Assembly: GCA_021399435.1 (NCBI GenBank)
Contig: JAJTUP010000144.1
Coordinates: 28,558 to 92,557 of the forward strand
Length of the DNA: 64,000 nucleotides
Source of the DNA: Diaporthe sp. PMI_573
Lineage: Eukaryota; Ascomycota; Sordariomycetes; Diaporthales; Diaporthaceae
Direction of reading: 5' to 3'
In this document: positions 41,039 to 50,813 of the stretch, piece after piece
Position numbering within the stretch: position 1 is the stretch's first letter
Layout: the number at the start of each line of letters is the position of its first letter
Notes under the pieces: model-generated
What the model saw: the letters and a program-made list of their open reading frames with translations, nothing else
Told to the model about the DNA's origin: nothing
The model's database searches: none
Position numbers and translations under genes: made by a program

Positions 41039-42133
41039 CCTGAGCTAGTTACGCAATGCAATCGGTGTAGCTGTTGAAATCGATGTGGCAGTTAGAAGCA
41101 GAATTGAGGGCAGAACAGAGGCTAAAAGGAGGTGGCGGCCAGGGAAATTAGGTGATCTGCCATACGTACAAGCCACACATAGCCTTAGTTACGGGGTCGC
41201 TGTTAGGATTTATACCAGTCCGCAGTTACAGTCACTAACAGTGGCTAGTAGACCCACTTCATATCCACGAAATCAACGAGATCCACCAATTTCAAGGTAA
41301 TATTGAGTTGGGCAGCTTACTAATAAAGTCCTCCATTGACATGCTGGTGTGTCGGACGGTGGTGCGGCGGCGTCAGGACTAGTTCACCGACCATCGGTGC
41401 CGGGATGATAGCGCCATACCAGTGACGGCGATCTTCATATTCGTCCCTGGCATGCCCGTCGTGAACTCGAACATCCACCAAGGCTTGAAGCTGGTCAACA
41501 AGTTTATTGAGCAGGGTGATGCTGGTACAGGCCTCGAGGATCTTGAAATTTTGTCTGTCGACCAGATGTGGGACATTGTCCTGCAAGTTGCAGTAGCACT
41601 AGCGCGGGCGGAGAAGCGGGTGTTTGAGGTAAAACGACCTTTTTTCATTCCTCTGCAGTGGAACTTGATCGGCCGGGATGAAGGAATAACCGGATGGAGC
41701 TGCCTGAACACCAAAATGGGCCTCGATCACGGTCTTTATCTTAGGCGCACAGATAGGCAGCATGTTCAGGAGTGTCTGGATGTTTCTCCCCAGCGGAAAT
41801 CGGTCGCCCTCCCAGATGAGCATACGAGCCAAACCACGACCCCAACCGCGCCTGCGTCTCAATATCCAGTCGTCACAAATGTCCTATGCCATCATGAGAA
41901 AACAGATTGAGACTAACCGATCCATCACTCGGCAGATCCCTCCCTCCGCCGCCGCAAAGCTAAGCCGCCCTCAAACATTCCAGATCCAGAAGTTCCTGAA
42001 CACGACCCCCGGCGGCGAACCCTTTCCTCTGGCTGTAGGACCACAGACCGACCGCCAGAGTCGGCTAAGGGGCTACATCGCCCAGTTTGACGCAGTGTAC
42101 TCGCCGTCGAACACATCGTACTAAGTTGTGTCA
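41039..42133. other. Mixed fragments, no confident gene
   Basis: A plus frame at 41422-41910 contains PGMPVVNSNIHQGLKLVN, which resembles the C-terminal helicase region of fungal Helitrons (compare GMPVIVNQNKYLGLRVVN in the gene at 53.0 kb) but quickly loses similarity. A plus frame 41762-42124 (TFQIQKFLNTTPGGEPFPLA) is in phase with the zinc-finger gene that follows but ends in TAA, so it may be a 5' exon or decayed extension of it. Confidence 0.4.
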
Positions 42134-42626
42134 ATGACCGGCCGCCAACATGTGCCGCCGGACCAGTACAACAGGGCTGAAGTCAGCATCCGTGGGCTCG
42201 CGTGCCCCTTTGCCAAGTCTGACCCTGAGACGTATATGAGCATGAATGCCTGCAGGACGACCGAGGGCTTCAAAGAACTGAGGGAACTCAGGTACGTACC
42301 TAGACCGCAGACCGCCGGTCCCAGAGGTGCAAAGGGCTCCTCGCATGTATCATTGGGCATCTGGCTGACGAGGCTCCTGCAGCGAGCACATATGGCGAAA
42401 GCACACTTGGTTTTTCCGCTGCGAATTCTGCCCCATTCGCTGGAATATCTCCATGTCCCGCAAGAAAGTAAGCCAGAAGAAAGAGGAACACTGGAAGACC
42501 TGCGAGGGAAAACGCTACGGTAGGCGATGCCTCGACAGATTCGACGAAGCCGGCATGGAGCTGCTGGATCGAGAGCAACAAGAGCGCCTGGTTGGAGATC
42601 ACAATGCAGAGCAGCGCTCGCAATAG
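42134..42626 (+). CDS. Small C2H2-like zinc-finger protein, two exons
   Basis: Exons 42134..42291 and 42383..42626 (133 aa) join in phase 2 across a 91-nt intron (GTACGT..TGCAG). The product has the fungal pattern GLACPFAKSDPETYMSMNAC, then EHIWRKH and FRCEFC, a split Cys/His finger seen beside many fungal NLR and incompatibility-type genes. The tail is Lys/Glu/Arg-rich (KKEEHWKTCEGKRYGRRCLD). An in-frame TAA just upstream (42122-42124) separates it from a possible longer N-terminus, so the gene may be a 5'-truncated remnant. The exact metal ligands are uncertain. Confidence 0.55.
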
Positions 42627-42637
42627 TCCAGACCATT

Positions 42638-42760
42638 AAGCAGACTATTAGTCCGGACCATAGTCCAGACCAATAGTCCGCGGACTATTAGTCTAGTCTG
42701 TATGTCTCGGACCAGACCGATAGTCCAGTCTGACTCGTCCAGACTGTTTAGCCACGAGTG
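42638..42760. repeat. Cluster of palindromic AGTCC/GGACT units
   Basis: About 120 bp made mostly of AGTCCAGACC, GGACTATTAGTC and AGTCCGCGGACT variants in both orientations. Several can fold back on each other. There is no coding evidence. Confidence 0.75.
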
Positions 42761-44422
42761 AAACCATATTGTGAAACCTGAAGAACTCTGCCAGGTGGAG
42801 GAAAGCTGCGGCAGTGGAAGCCTCGTCTCCCAAGGTGCTGCCAACTGACGGCACAGTCGATTAACCTCTGCAGGAACAGTCTCAGTGATTACTTATTGGT
42901 CCCGGGGTTGGATGTTTGCATCGACAGTCCAAAGCTACAGGAAGTAGCGACCCTCTCATAATCATGCCGAGCAGGGTTCCGTGCTTTAGTCGAGGAAACG
43001 TAAACAGATATCGGGTTTTCTGGTTAACAGCCGTAAAAGTTCTAGTGAGAACAGCAATACAGCATTTTCTCTGTTGGACTTTTGCAGTGAATCATGTCTG
43101 TGAAGAGGACGGCCATGACTACACTCTCATCTTAACCATCTCATCAAGTGTAATCGTCGAACGCTGCACCCTGCGCCGTGGGTTCGGGGTGTTGGAATAT
43201 TCTAGACTAAGTGTATTATTAATGTATTAATAATAGGGAATATCTTTATCCCTATAACTCGAATATATATAGGGGGCCTCTGGCCCACTTACACGAAGCT
43301 AGAATAGTCTTAATAATAAGCAATATTGCAAACAATTCAACACGGGGCACCCCTGCTGCTACAGCTTCTGAAAGGACAACAGCGCCTACAGCCTCAAACG
43401 GCACTACGAGAAGGTGGCCGCCGCAATCTCCCCCGGTCAGCAGAGCCACTTCAACCTCATTGCCGAGACCGGGGGGAAGGCAGCCTCCTCCGCGCAGCTC
43501 CTCGAGGAAGCATTTGTGCGCCGACTTCATCAGAAATAAGTGTGAAGATTGAGGGTGTCGTCGGCCAGAGACACCATGTCAGCGGCCTTGCAACCACTCG
43601 CACCGCCCTGTTACGGCTTCCTAAGGATCAGGCGGAAGGTAGTCCGGACTGTCATGGGTATGTCGCCGCTAGAGGTCTCTCGCCTCATGAACCGACCTTT
43701 CTCGACTGCAGCACCGAGATCCTCGTACAAGAACAGGCTAAAGAGCAGCAGCAATGATAGTCGGCGGTCTGCGGTAGTCTTCCTGTACCGTTCGCGATGC
43801 GCAATTAGCGAGGCGGGCTGGCACAAGAGGACGCAGAGCCGACCTGGTAGCCGCAGATCGCGGTCGGCGTCGTCGAGCTCTATCGCTTGCACTGCCTGGA
43901 ATCCGAGCAGCCGCTTGGAAGGGGATCTTGCCGACGGGTTGGCATTCCTCTAATCTGCCTGGGGAAGAGGGGAACATAGCATCTGAGCTAAGATTGTCGC
44001 CAAGTTGGCCATCACTGATTCGGATACATGGGTGGTAGAGCCGTCAAGTATCAGAAGCCGCCTCCTAATCCTAGAGGGCACGTTAACGCCTACTTAAAAC
44101 AAGGCAATTAGGGCTTCTGTTTGATGATAGCTTCGATTCGTGCTCCGCGGCTTGTTTCTGCTAAGCGGCACGGAAGTTGCTTCGGAATCCCTAAACTAGC
44201 TAAATGGGCTGAATTCTGTTGGGCATTTCCTCACCGCCTAACATACTCCCTGCTAGCCTCGGTATCTTCAGCTTCCTTCTGGAATCGGACCTTGTGAGTT
44301 CCAAGTCGGCAACATCATCATCTAACGGCAAAGACAACTTCTACCTTAAGGTCCTGGCTCCCACGCCGAGCATGTGCCTGTGACGAGCCAGGAAAGATTA
44401 CCGAGCAGTGATGGCGGACTTA
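42761..44422. other. Unassigned open frames, no confident gene
   Basis: A plus segment 43370-43545 (SLKRHYEKVAAAISPGQQSH; FNLIAETGGKAASSAQLLEE) looks like coding sequence but is cut by stops on both sides. GC-rich sequence at 43560-43960 is open in several frames on both strands, so the real frame cannot be chosen. No domain is recognised. Confidence 0.4.
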
Positions 44423-44895
44423 TCACAGGATCCTAAGCATAGATGTGGTCGACGCATTGCCTTGGGCCAACTGTAACAACCCATCGAAATCCGGGTTTTT
44501 GACAGCGTCAACGGGAGAAACAGAGAGGGAATCCATTGACTGTGGCTCTTCCAGGAGCGATGTATTGGTGGTTGTGCCTACAATTAACGTTGTGACAAGC
44601 ATTCCCACTAAAACCAGGGTCCACCAGGGCTTGATTGCGTTCTAGTTGTTGGATCATCTTTTGACAATATCGTGCTCTTTGACCGGCGCGATGGTTTGTA
44701 GCATTAGACTGCCGAGGCTTTTACAGGGTAACGCGCACCGTAGCTTGGAGGTATCCCATCCTGAGCCCCGGTCATTGGGCTGACAAGCTTGGCCAATGGG
44801 TCATGAAATGGAACTTGAGGTCCCTGAGTTTGAATTGTTGCCCGGTCCCGCTGCCATTGCAGCACCTTCGAGCTAAAGCCCGAAATCGTCATCAT
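44423..44895 (-). CDS. Hypothetical single-pass membrane protein, two exons
   Basis: Exons complement(44423..44641, 44725..44895) give 129 aa. The 83-nt intron (GTAAAA..ACTAG) joins phase 0 to phase 0 and connects PPSYGARYP to NAIKPWWTLVLVGMLVTTLI, which supplies a clear membrane segment preceded by basic/aromatic residues. The tail is Ser/Thr/Asp-rich. Two adjacent ATGs (44895, 44892) can start it. No family known. The improved product after splicing supports the model. Confidence 0.4.
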
Positions 44896-45488
44896 GTAAG
44901 TGACGGAACTGGCACTATAACAATCAAAAATTCCGTTCCGTGTCTGACCTATGGATTGGTCAGAATTCTGTTACTAAATTGTCCGTCCCTGAGCACTCCT
45001 TTCTGAGGCGTGGTCAAACCTGCGTTAGTCGTTTCGGTGGTGGCTGTACAGTACGGTACAATATACTGTACCACTCAATGATCCTCTCTAGAACAGGTTA
45101 GGTGTATGCGTAAAGTACTAATCCTGTCCTGAAGCACAGTGCTTCGGTTTAGCGCTATACATTATTTATATATCTCTATCTATGAGCTTCTCGTGGGTCA
45201 AGATGAATAGCATTGTAGTTCCATACCATTCTGTATATTCCCCTGGCAGAAACACCCTATCTATGAGAAGTACTATGCTGGTTGAAGAAGTAACACATGC
45301 AAGCTAGTAAAAGGGTAGCCTGCTTACATTACTAACCCACGAGAATCCGAAAGGCAGGAAAAATGACAGAAAATTAAGTGAAAGAGGTTTCTTTTGTACG
45401 GGCTTGAAGGAGACTATGACATATCTTTGGGCAGTGTAGTAGGAATTAGCGATAGGTGCCCTTTCGGCTCAGCCGCCGGGCGTAATAA

Positions 45489-45526
<38 letters not shown>

Positions 45527-46727
45527 CGAGGGTTCCATTCGTATTTGGAAAGACCGCGCCTTCTACAACTCCAACCTCAACAGCAACAGCTCCTCATAAA
45601 GCCCACCAAGTACCATGGCTGGCTCCTCATCAGCTCCTGCTGATGGGGCAACCAGGCAGACATTAATGAAAGAACCGCAGTGCGAGGTAGAGACGACTTT
45701 GGAGAACGGGATCAAGCTTCTATACCAATGCTCGCGATGGGCGAGGAGCAACTGGCGGAGCAATACCCATTTCGCCGTTTGGACTCTCCTGTCGACCTGT
45801 TCCACCTTTCATCAACTATTTAGTAATCTCGCCCACAAAGACAATGTCTGAACCGCATACAAAGCCCACCCTTTTGTTTGAGACAGAGAAGTGGAAGCGG
45901 CTTACTCTGGATCGTCTCGAGCGGGTAGAGGAGTTACTACCCAACCATCTTCCAAAGTCGGAGAACTGCATGGCAGACAACCCACACAATGTGCTTAAAG
46001 GACATTTCGCTACTTTATCATGGGATCGTCTGAGATCCAGAGATCGCAAGGACCGTAGGGCCCTTCAAAATCCGTAAGATAAAACGATGTCCATAGACGC
46101 ATGGCTTGAGTACCGGTAGAGGTGTGTGTGTGTGGGGAACCACAGCACAGCATGCGTGCGACCCGAGCCCAAGGCTTGATCGCCCTGCCTGACTTTCGCA
46201 TGCTTCCCAAGCGTTTATTTTCCCACTTCTACCGTTCCTAAGTCAGCTTCATTCCACTAGCTAATTCGTCGCTTTTGATTCCTATCATAATGCAATGGTG
46301 ATTTCCTGCCACAAGAGCAGATTCACAGCTCACCTGGTCTTAGTCGAAGAAGTAATGTCGCTAAATTCAATCGATGCTACAACCAATAGCGCCAATACAA
46401 CAGAATAGCAAGCAAAGGGCAAATAGCCACTGACAGGATGATGTGTTTTGTGTTTCCTAGTCTAATCCTAGTCAGGCATAACGAGCATCCAGAATGCTTC
46501 TTTGATCCAAGATGCGAAACTTGAAAACGAGAGTGTTGGAAACCCAATCCGAAAACGTCAACGAGCACACAAAACCCTCCCTTTCACCTCACTTCCATCT
46601 CAGCCTAACCAATGATACTGTTTTCTCTCTCAATTCTTGAGAGGCAATTGAACCCCGACTCCACCGCAGCATAGGCGAGCATCCAGTCCTAATCTGACAA
46701 GCCGCGACGCGTGGCCTAGGAGCCGCC
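44896..46727. other. Gap with one motif-(GT)n repeat and weak small ORFs
   Basis: Contains the repeat at 45457-45523. Two plus frames of 78 and 77 codons begin at well-placed ATGs (45615, CACCAAGTACC context; 45844, MSEPHTKPTLLFETEKWKRL) and overlap by a few bases. Neither has a domain or splice partner, so they are noted but not called. Confidence 0.4.
45457..45523. repeat. GC-rich motif plus (GT)n, copy 1
   Basis: TGCCCTTTCGGCTCAGCCGC, CGGGCG, TAATAAATTG and then about 16 GT dinucleotides. The same order occurs at 47.8-48.1 kb. Confidence 0.85.
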
Positions 46728-47097
46728 CTATTTTCTTTCGTCGGGCATCTGGTTCTTCAGCTTCTTCAACCGCTTCTCATCATTGTAGACGAAACCAATG
46801 TAGACTGACTTATTTTGAAAGGAAGACCACCACTCTCTGAGTGCCTTGGGAAACTAGTATACGTACATCCTCTCTGCTCTGCAGCTGTTGGCACAAAGCT
46901 AGAAAGGCGAGTATGCCACCCAACCTCTACTCATCCGTCGCAAAATGAAGGGGGGGCCATACGTAGTCATCTACGTGACTGTATGCATCTACCAGACCGG
47001 GCTCGTCATCGTCGTCGTCACTGATTGGCCAGTCTTCGTCGTCCTCATATTTCTTATCAAGCTCCGTCTTGATCTGCTTCCAAGTCATCCCAGGCAT
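46728..47097 (-). CDS. Hypothetical small acidic protein, two exons
   Basis: Exons complement(46728..46808, 46963..47097) give 71 aa: MPGMTWKQIKTELDKKYEDD, an Asp run, then DAYSHVDDY joined to SVYIGFVYNDEKRL and a basic Lys-rich end. Both exon-like blocks are clearly protein-like. The 154-nt intron has GTATGG and an AATAAG acceptor and joins phase 0. The piece may be the end of a larger decayed gene, because protein-like sequence (PYLPYDIRRE) continues a little upstream of the ATG before a stop. Confidence 0.38.
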
Positions 47098-47731
47098 TTC
47101 TCTTCGGATGTCGTATGGAAGGTATGGAGATCACCATAGATATAATTTCCTTTGTTTCATGTGATAGTATTTACTCGGCAACAATCATCATACCCATTCA
47201 TTCCTCGTCTTCTTCAACATTGCTGGCCGCTACAGGCCTATGGCTGAGGCCATCTCAGTCTTTGCCTACTCAGTCTTTCCCCACTCAGTGAAGAAGCCCA
47301 TAGCACTATCCGCCTCCCAGAATAAACCAAGCGTCATTGTTGAACGACTACTTAAATAGAATTACTAAGGAATGCAAAAATTTCTAATTCTAAAAGTCGG
47401 AACAAAGGATCTTTAATTTGAATTTTAGTCAACCAAGTTAGTCTTGTTTGCTCAACAACGCTGAGCTGCAAGTCTGTCTCACAGTTCCCAAATCTAAATT
47501 CACTCAAACTTCCTCTTGCAACGAGGGAAGGAACAAAGTCGCTGGGAGGGAGTTCCTCAGGTTGTGTGGCACATACGGGGCGTACGGCAGCTGGGCATTC
47601 GAAAACACCAAAAACCCCGTGGGTCACGATCTTTTGGGCGACGAATTCAAGCGGTTGGTGAGGGCTGCTGCTGTACGCTTTGGGTAGTTGGAGTCCTCAG
47701 CCCTGCGGGTTAGTGGTTACCATACCGGTAG

Positions 47732-47806
47732 TTGTCAGATTATCACCCTTTTAGGTATGTGGGACGTGTAATTATGGTCCAATTGATGGGGTGGTAACTG
47801 GGTGTA
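47732..47806 (-). repeat. Dispersed repeat, copy B
   Basis: Reverse complement of 6411-6485, nearly identical over 75 bp. It runs directly into motif-(GT)n copy 2. Confidence 0.8.
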
Positions 47807-48065
47807 TTTTCGGGTTAAGCCCGCCGGGCGGAATAAATTGTGTGTGTGTGTGTGTGTGTGTGTGTATAAATTGTTGCCCTTTCGGGTTAAGCCCGCCGGG
47901 CGGAATAAATTGTGTGTGTGTGTGTGTGTGTGTCTTTGTTTGGTTGCATATGGGCTTGAGGAGGTCGGGATTCATTTTAGGACATGTATTTGCAGATTAG
48001 TAATAGTTGCCCTTTCGGCGCAAGCCGCCGCCGGGCGTCAATAAATTGTGTGTGTGTGTGTGTGT
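47807..48065. repeat. GC-rich motif plus (GT)n, copies 2 to 4
   Basis: Copies at about 47807-47865, 47874-47932 and 48007-48065. Each has (TGCCC)TTTCGGGTTAAGCCCGCC or a close variant, GGGCGG, AATAAATTG, then 11-13 GT units. Copies 2 and 3 are adjacent; copy 4 uses the CGCAAGCCGCCG variant. The GCC/GGC parts can form a short stem. Confidence 0.85.
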
Positions 48066-48475
48066 ATTTGTTTGGCCCCTTAGAAAAAACTCAACGTAAT
48101 TGAATTGCACTTAAACAAATCTACCAAGTTGTAGATAGGGTATAGTCACCTGTCTTAAACTTTTCCTTCGCTGCTCGGGAGGGTTGTCGGCGCCGGCTGA
48201 CTGTTCTAGGTTCTTGCAACTTTGACTGTCTTGATAATTCCTCTTCAAACCACCGTTCAGCCCTCCTGGTGAAACTCCAAACACAGTACACATGGCCTTT
48301 GCGAAGATCAGACGAGGACACTGATTTACGGGTTTCCATCGGAATAACATAATTTCTTTTTCAGAAATTTCATTAACGTTAATAGCTAAAGCAGACTTTA
48401 GGGAATACAAAAATTAAGTTCATGGAAAATGATAAAGTAGAAAAACCCTAACGTTAGGCGTACTTTTAATTAATC

Positions 48476-48949
48476 CTGCGCTTAGGGCCAACGCGAGATT
48501 CTGATCCGACCGAAATTCTAATATCTTAATTCTAATTCAGCCCCAGCACAGTAGCTTATTATATAAATACAAAGATAGTAGAATTTGAATAAATAGGCCC
48601 TCGAGAGATAAATCTCTAATATTTTGTACCTTCGTTTCTTATGTGCACTCCTGTATCGGTCGCTCTCATTTCGCTATAATGGACTTGGATTCCCTTTCTC
48701 CTTGGTTGGTCGGTGTAGTTAAAGCCCCCATTTCTTGTCTCGCCTTCCCAAAGTCTCTCAATAATGGTCGATTAATCAAAGAGTACAATATCATGCAAAA
48801 AGAACGCTTGTTTCGAAATATCGGTTGCCACCCACACATATTACGCAACCAAATTCTGGCTGATATTGATCACGCCACATATAAGAAGCTACAATCCGCG
48901 CTTGCAGGCAGCTTGAGGAGTGCAGATCCGCCAACTCTCCCAACCAGTG
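48476..48949 (+). repeat. Direct repeat shared with 39993-40458
   Basis: Second copy of the DUF3723 5' flank and N-terminal codons, roughly 85-90 percent identical by eye, 8.5 kb from the first and in the same orientation. Confidence 0.85.
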
Positions 48950-50813
48950 TTAAACTCCGTTGCCGGGGCGGGCGACAACGCGCTAAAGCAGCGGAGCGAG
49001 TGCTAGGGCCCGACTTCCAATGGACAGTACGATTGTATTGTTGCCAGGTGCAAGAAGGTTACAGGAACTCTCATAGCATTTGTTAATAATATAACCGCTA
49101 ACTTGATCTCATCACAGAACGCAGCCGATTCTATTTGACTTTCCAGAGTGTTGCGAGTTCGTATTCATTTGAAGCACCATATACAGCCGGTGAGGTTTAT
49201 CGTCAGATCCAGCTGCACCCCGACGCGGCAGAAACAGATCAAAAGGGATGGCTAAGCCATATCAGCAAGTGCAAGGAAGACATTCTTACAAAATTCTTAC
49301 GGAATACAGACATCGTGCAGGCATTGAACAAACTACTCCGGTTTCCCGGTCTATGGGATGGTCTACAACTTGGCAACTTGCATAAGCATAAAGCCTTGCA
49401 TTGCGATGAGGAGATCATCCATTATCTCGGATTTGTTTACGAAACGTGGGATCTCATCACCTTAGGTGTCGATGCTTTCGCTAACGCTGTCGATGTGGAT
49501 ACTGTTCGTAGACTGGAAAAACTCTTTCCAAGTCATCACGAGGACCTTGCCGCGATCCGGGACTTGTTTCGTGCAAATGAAGTTTTCACAGATATTACTG
49601 ACAAAGGAGAACGGATAAGTCTAGAGCAAAGCGTGTGCACAGTAAAGCGGCGTATTTCAAGCATCGAGACACTTCACAAGGATATGCTGTATTTTTCACC
49701 CGCCGTTAGGGCCATCTGGAAATTTGTCGCGCCAGATCGGTCCCGACGCAGAAACCAGCCGACATTGAGGAATGTGCTCAAAAGACATTTCCAACCAAGC
49801 GACGGACATATTTGCGAGAGTGGAGATGAGTGCCACCATACAAACGATCATTTAGGCAAAGACGCGTTTTACATCGCGTACAAAAGACTCCTTGTATTCG
49901 CAATGCAGAACTTCGCGGAGCTTAGCTACGAATCCCCGCTCTGTGGCAAGGATGACCGACGATTAGTGGGACAGGTTCAGCGCAGCGCTGTACAGCGATT
50001 TCAACAAAGAGCATATGATCTCGGATTTCGGACCCTCAAGCTAGAGGGACGAGATAGAGTTCAGGCAGATCTAGATGAAGCCGTCACGAACGACAATACT
50101 CAGCATGATGTAAACTGCCCAGTATGGAGGGCAGGTAAGCCTTATTTGAGCGCATACATAGCTCTGCAGTCTGAAGAGGTGGAGAACCAGATTGAACACC
50201 CTTCTGTCCCAGCAGACACTCTGTCGTACATTTTGGTGATGGCTAATATTATCGGGCACTTTTTGAAATTATCAGAATCAGATCCAGCCGAAGAAAACTG
50301 CGGAAATTTTGTCCATGGTTCTAATCGATCCATCGAATATACATGGGGTAAAGAGGATATGAATATAGGATATCCTGTGGGCATTGACCAAAGGTCAGAG
50401 AGTGATTATTCTACGATCTGTGTGTCAGAGACTGCGGATAGTGAAATATACAATCAAGCCCAACAAAAGCCTCTTAGTTTCAACGTTGATCAATCTGCTA
50501 AGCCTGCAGCGTTTGATCCACGTTCATCGTTCTTGCCGTTGATTCTAGAGAAACGGCTGCGGCGACAGGGCGGCGTATTTGAACTGCCACCGCCGGAGAT
50601 CGAAAAAGCCCCGAGGGAAGACAGGCAGGATATTCAGTACAAGATAACTGCAACGGACAGCCCATTAGCAGTAAGTACTTCTTTTAAATTTCTTATCCTA
50701 TCAAATATCGCTTACAATCATAGCCACCACCATTTCAGACCGAAATGCGCCTATCCATTCCACCAAAAGTAGTTATACCGCCGATACGAGATATGCGGCC
50801 ATCAAGGACTTGA
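48679..50813 (+). CDS. DUF3723-family protein
   Basis: Model 48679..49047, 49147..50670, 50724..50813 gives about 660 aa. The N-terminus (ISCLAFPKSLNNGRLIKEYN; VKLRCRGGRQRAKAAERVLG, DFQWTVRLYCC) and the core (EAPYTAGEVYRQIQLHPDAA; LLRFPGLWDGLQLGNLHKHK) match DUF3723 proteins. Intron 1 (49048-49146, GTGCAA..TTCCAG) is uncertain: sequence inside it (NNITANLISSQNAADSI) also looks coding in a second frame, so the region may instead carry frameshifts and a TGA. Intron 2 (50671-50723, GTAAGT..CATAG) is convincing and avoids the stop at 50772. DUF3723 genes have no known biochemical role; they are frequent passengers of fungal Starship elements. The large second exon is intact. Confidence 0.78.

Larger units (their letters stand above)
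47098..48475. other. Repeat-rich gap
   Basis: Contains dispersed repeat copy B and three motif-(GT)n copies. Frames at 47352-47713 overlap on both strands; the plus one (GTYGAYGSWAFENTKNPVGH) looks the more natural but is isolated. A minus frame near 48121-48339 has protein-like composition without a domain. Confidence 0.45.

Noticed and set aside
41422..41910. Second Helitron helicase gene
   Set aside because: Only a short PGMPVV...HQGLKLVN stretch resembles the helicase tail; the remainder does not, so it is described only as a possible fragment.
43549..43957. Three overlapping long frames on both strands
   Set aside because: None shows a domain, start context or splice logic sufficient to choose between them.
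6411..47806. One giant 41-kb element bounded by the inverted 75-bp repeats
   Set aside because: Similarity is short, does not end at a common terminus with target duplications, and copy B is fused to a (GT)n-linked motif; a dispersed repeat family explains it better.
47772..48044. Cys/Val- and Thr/His-rich peptides from GT repeats
   Set aside because: Translations of (GT)n tracts, not genes.
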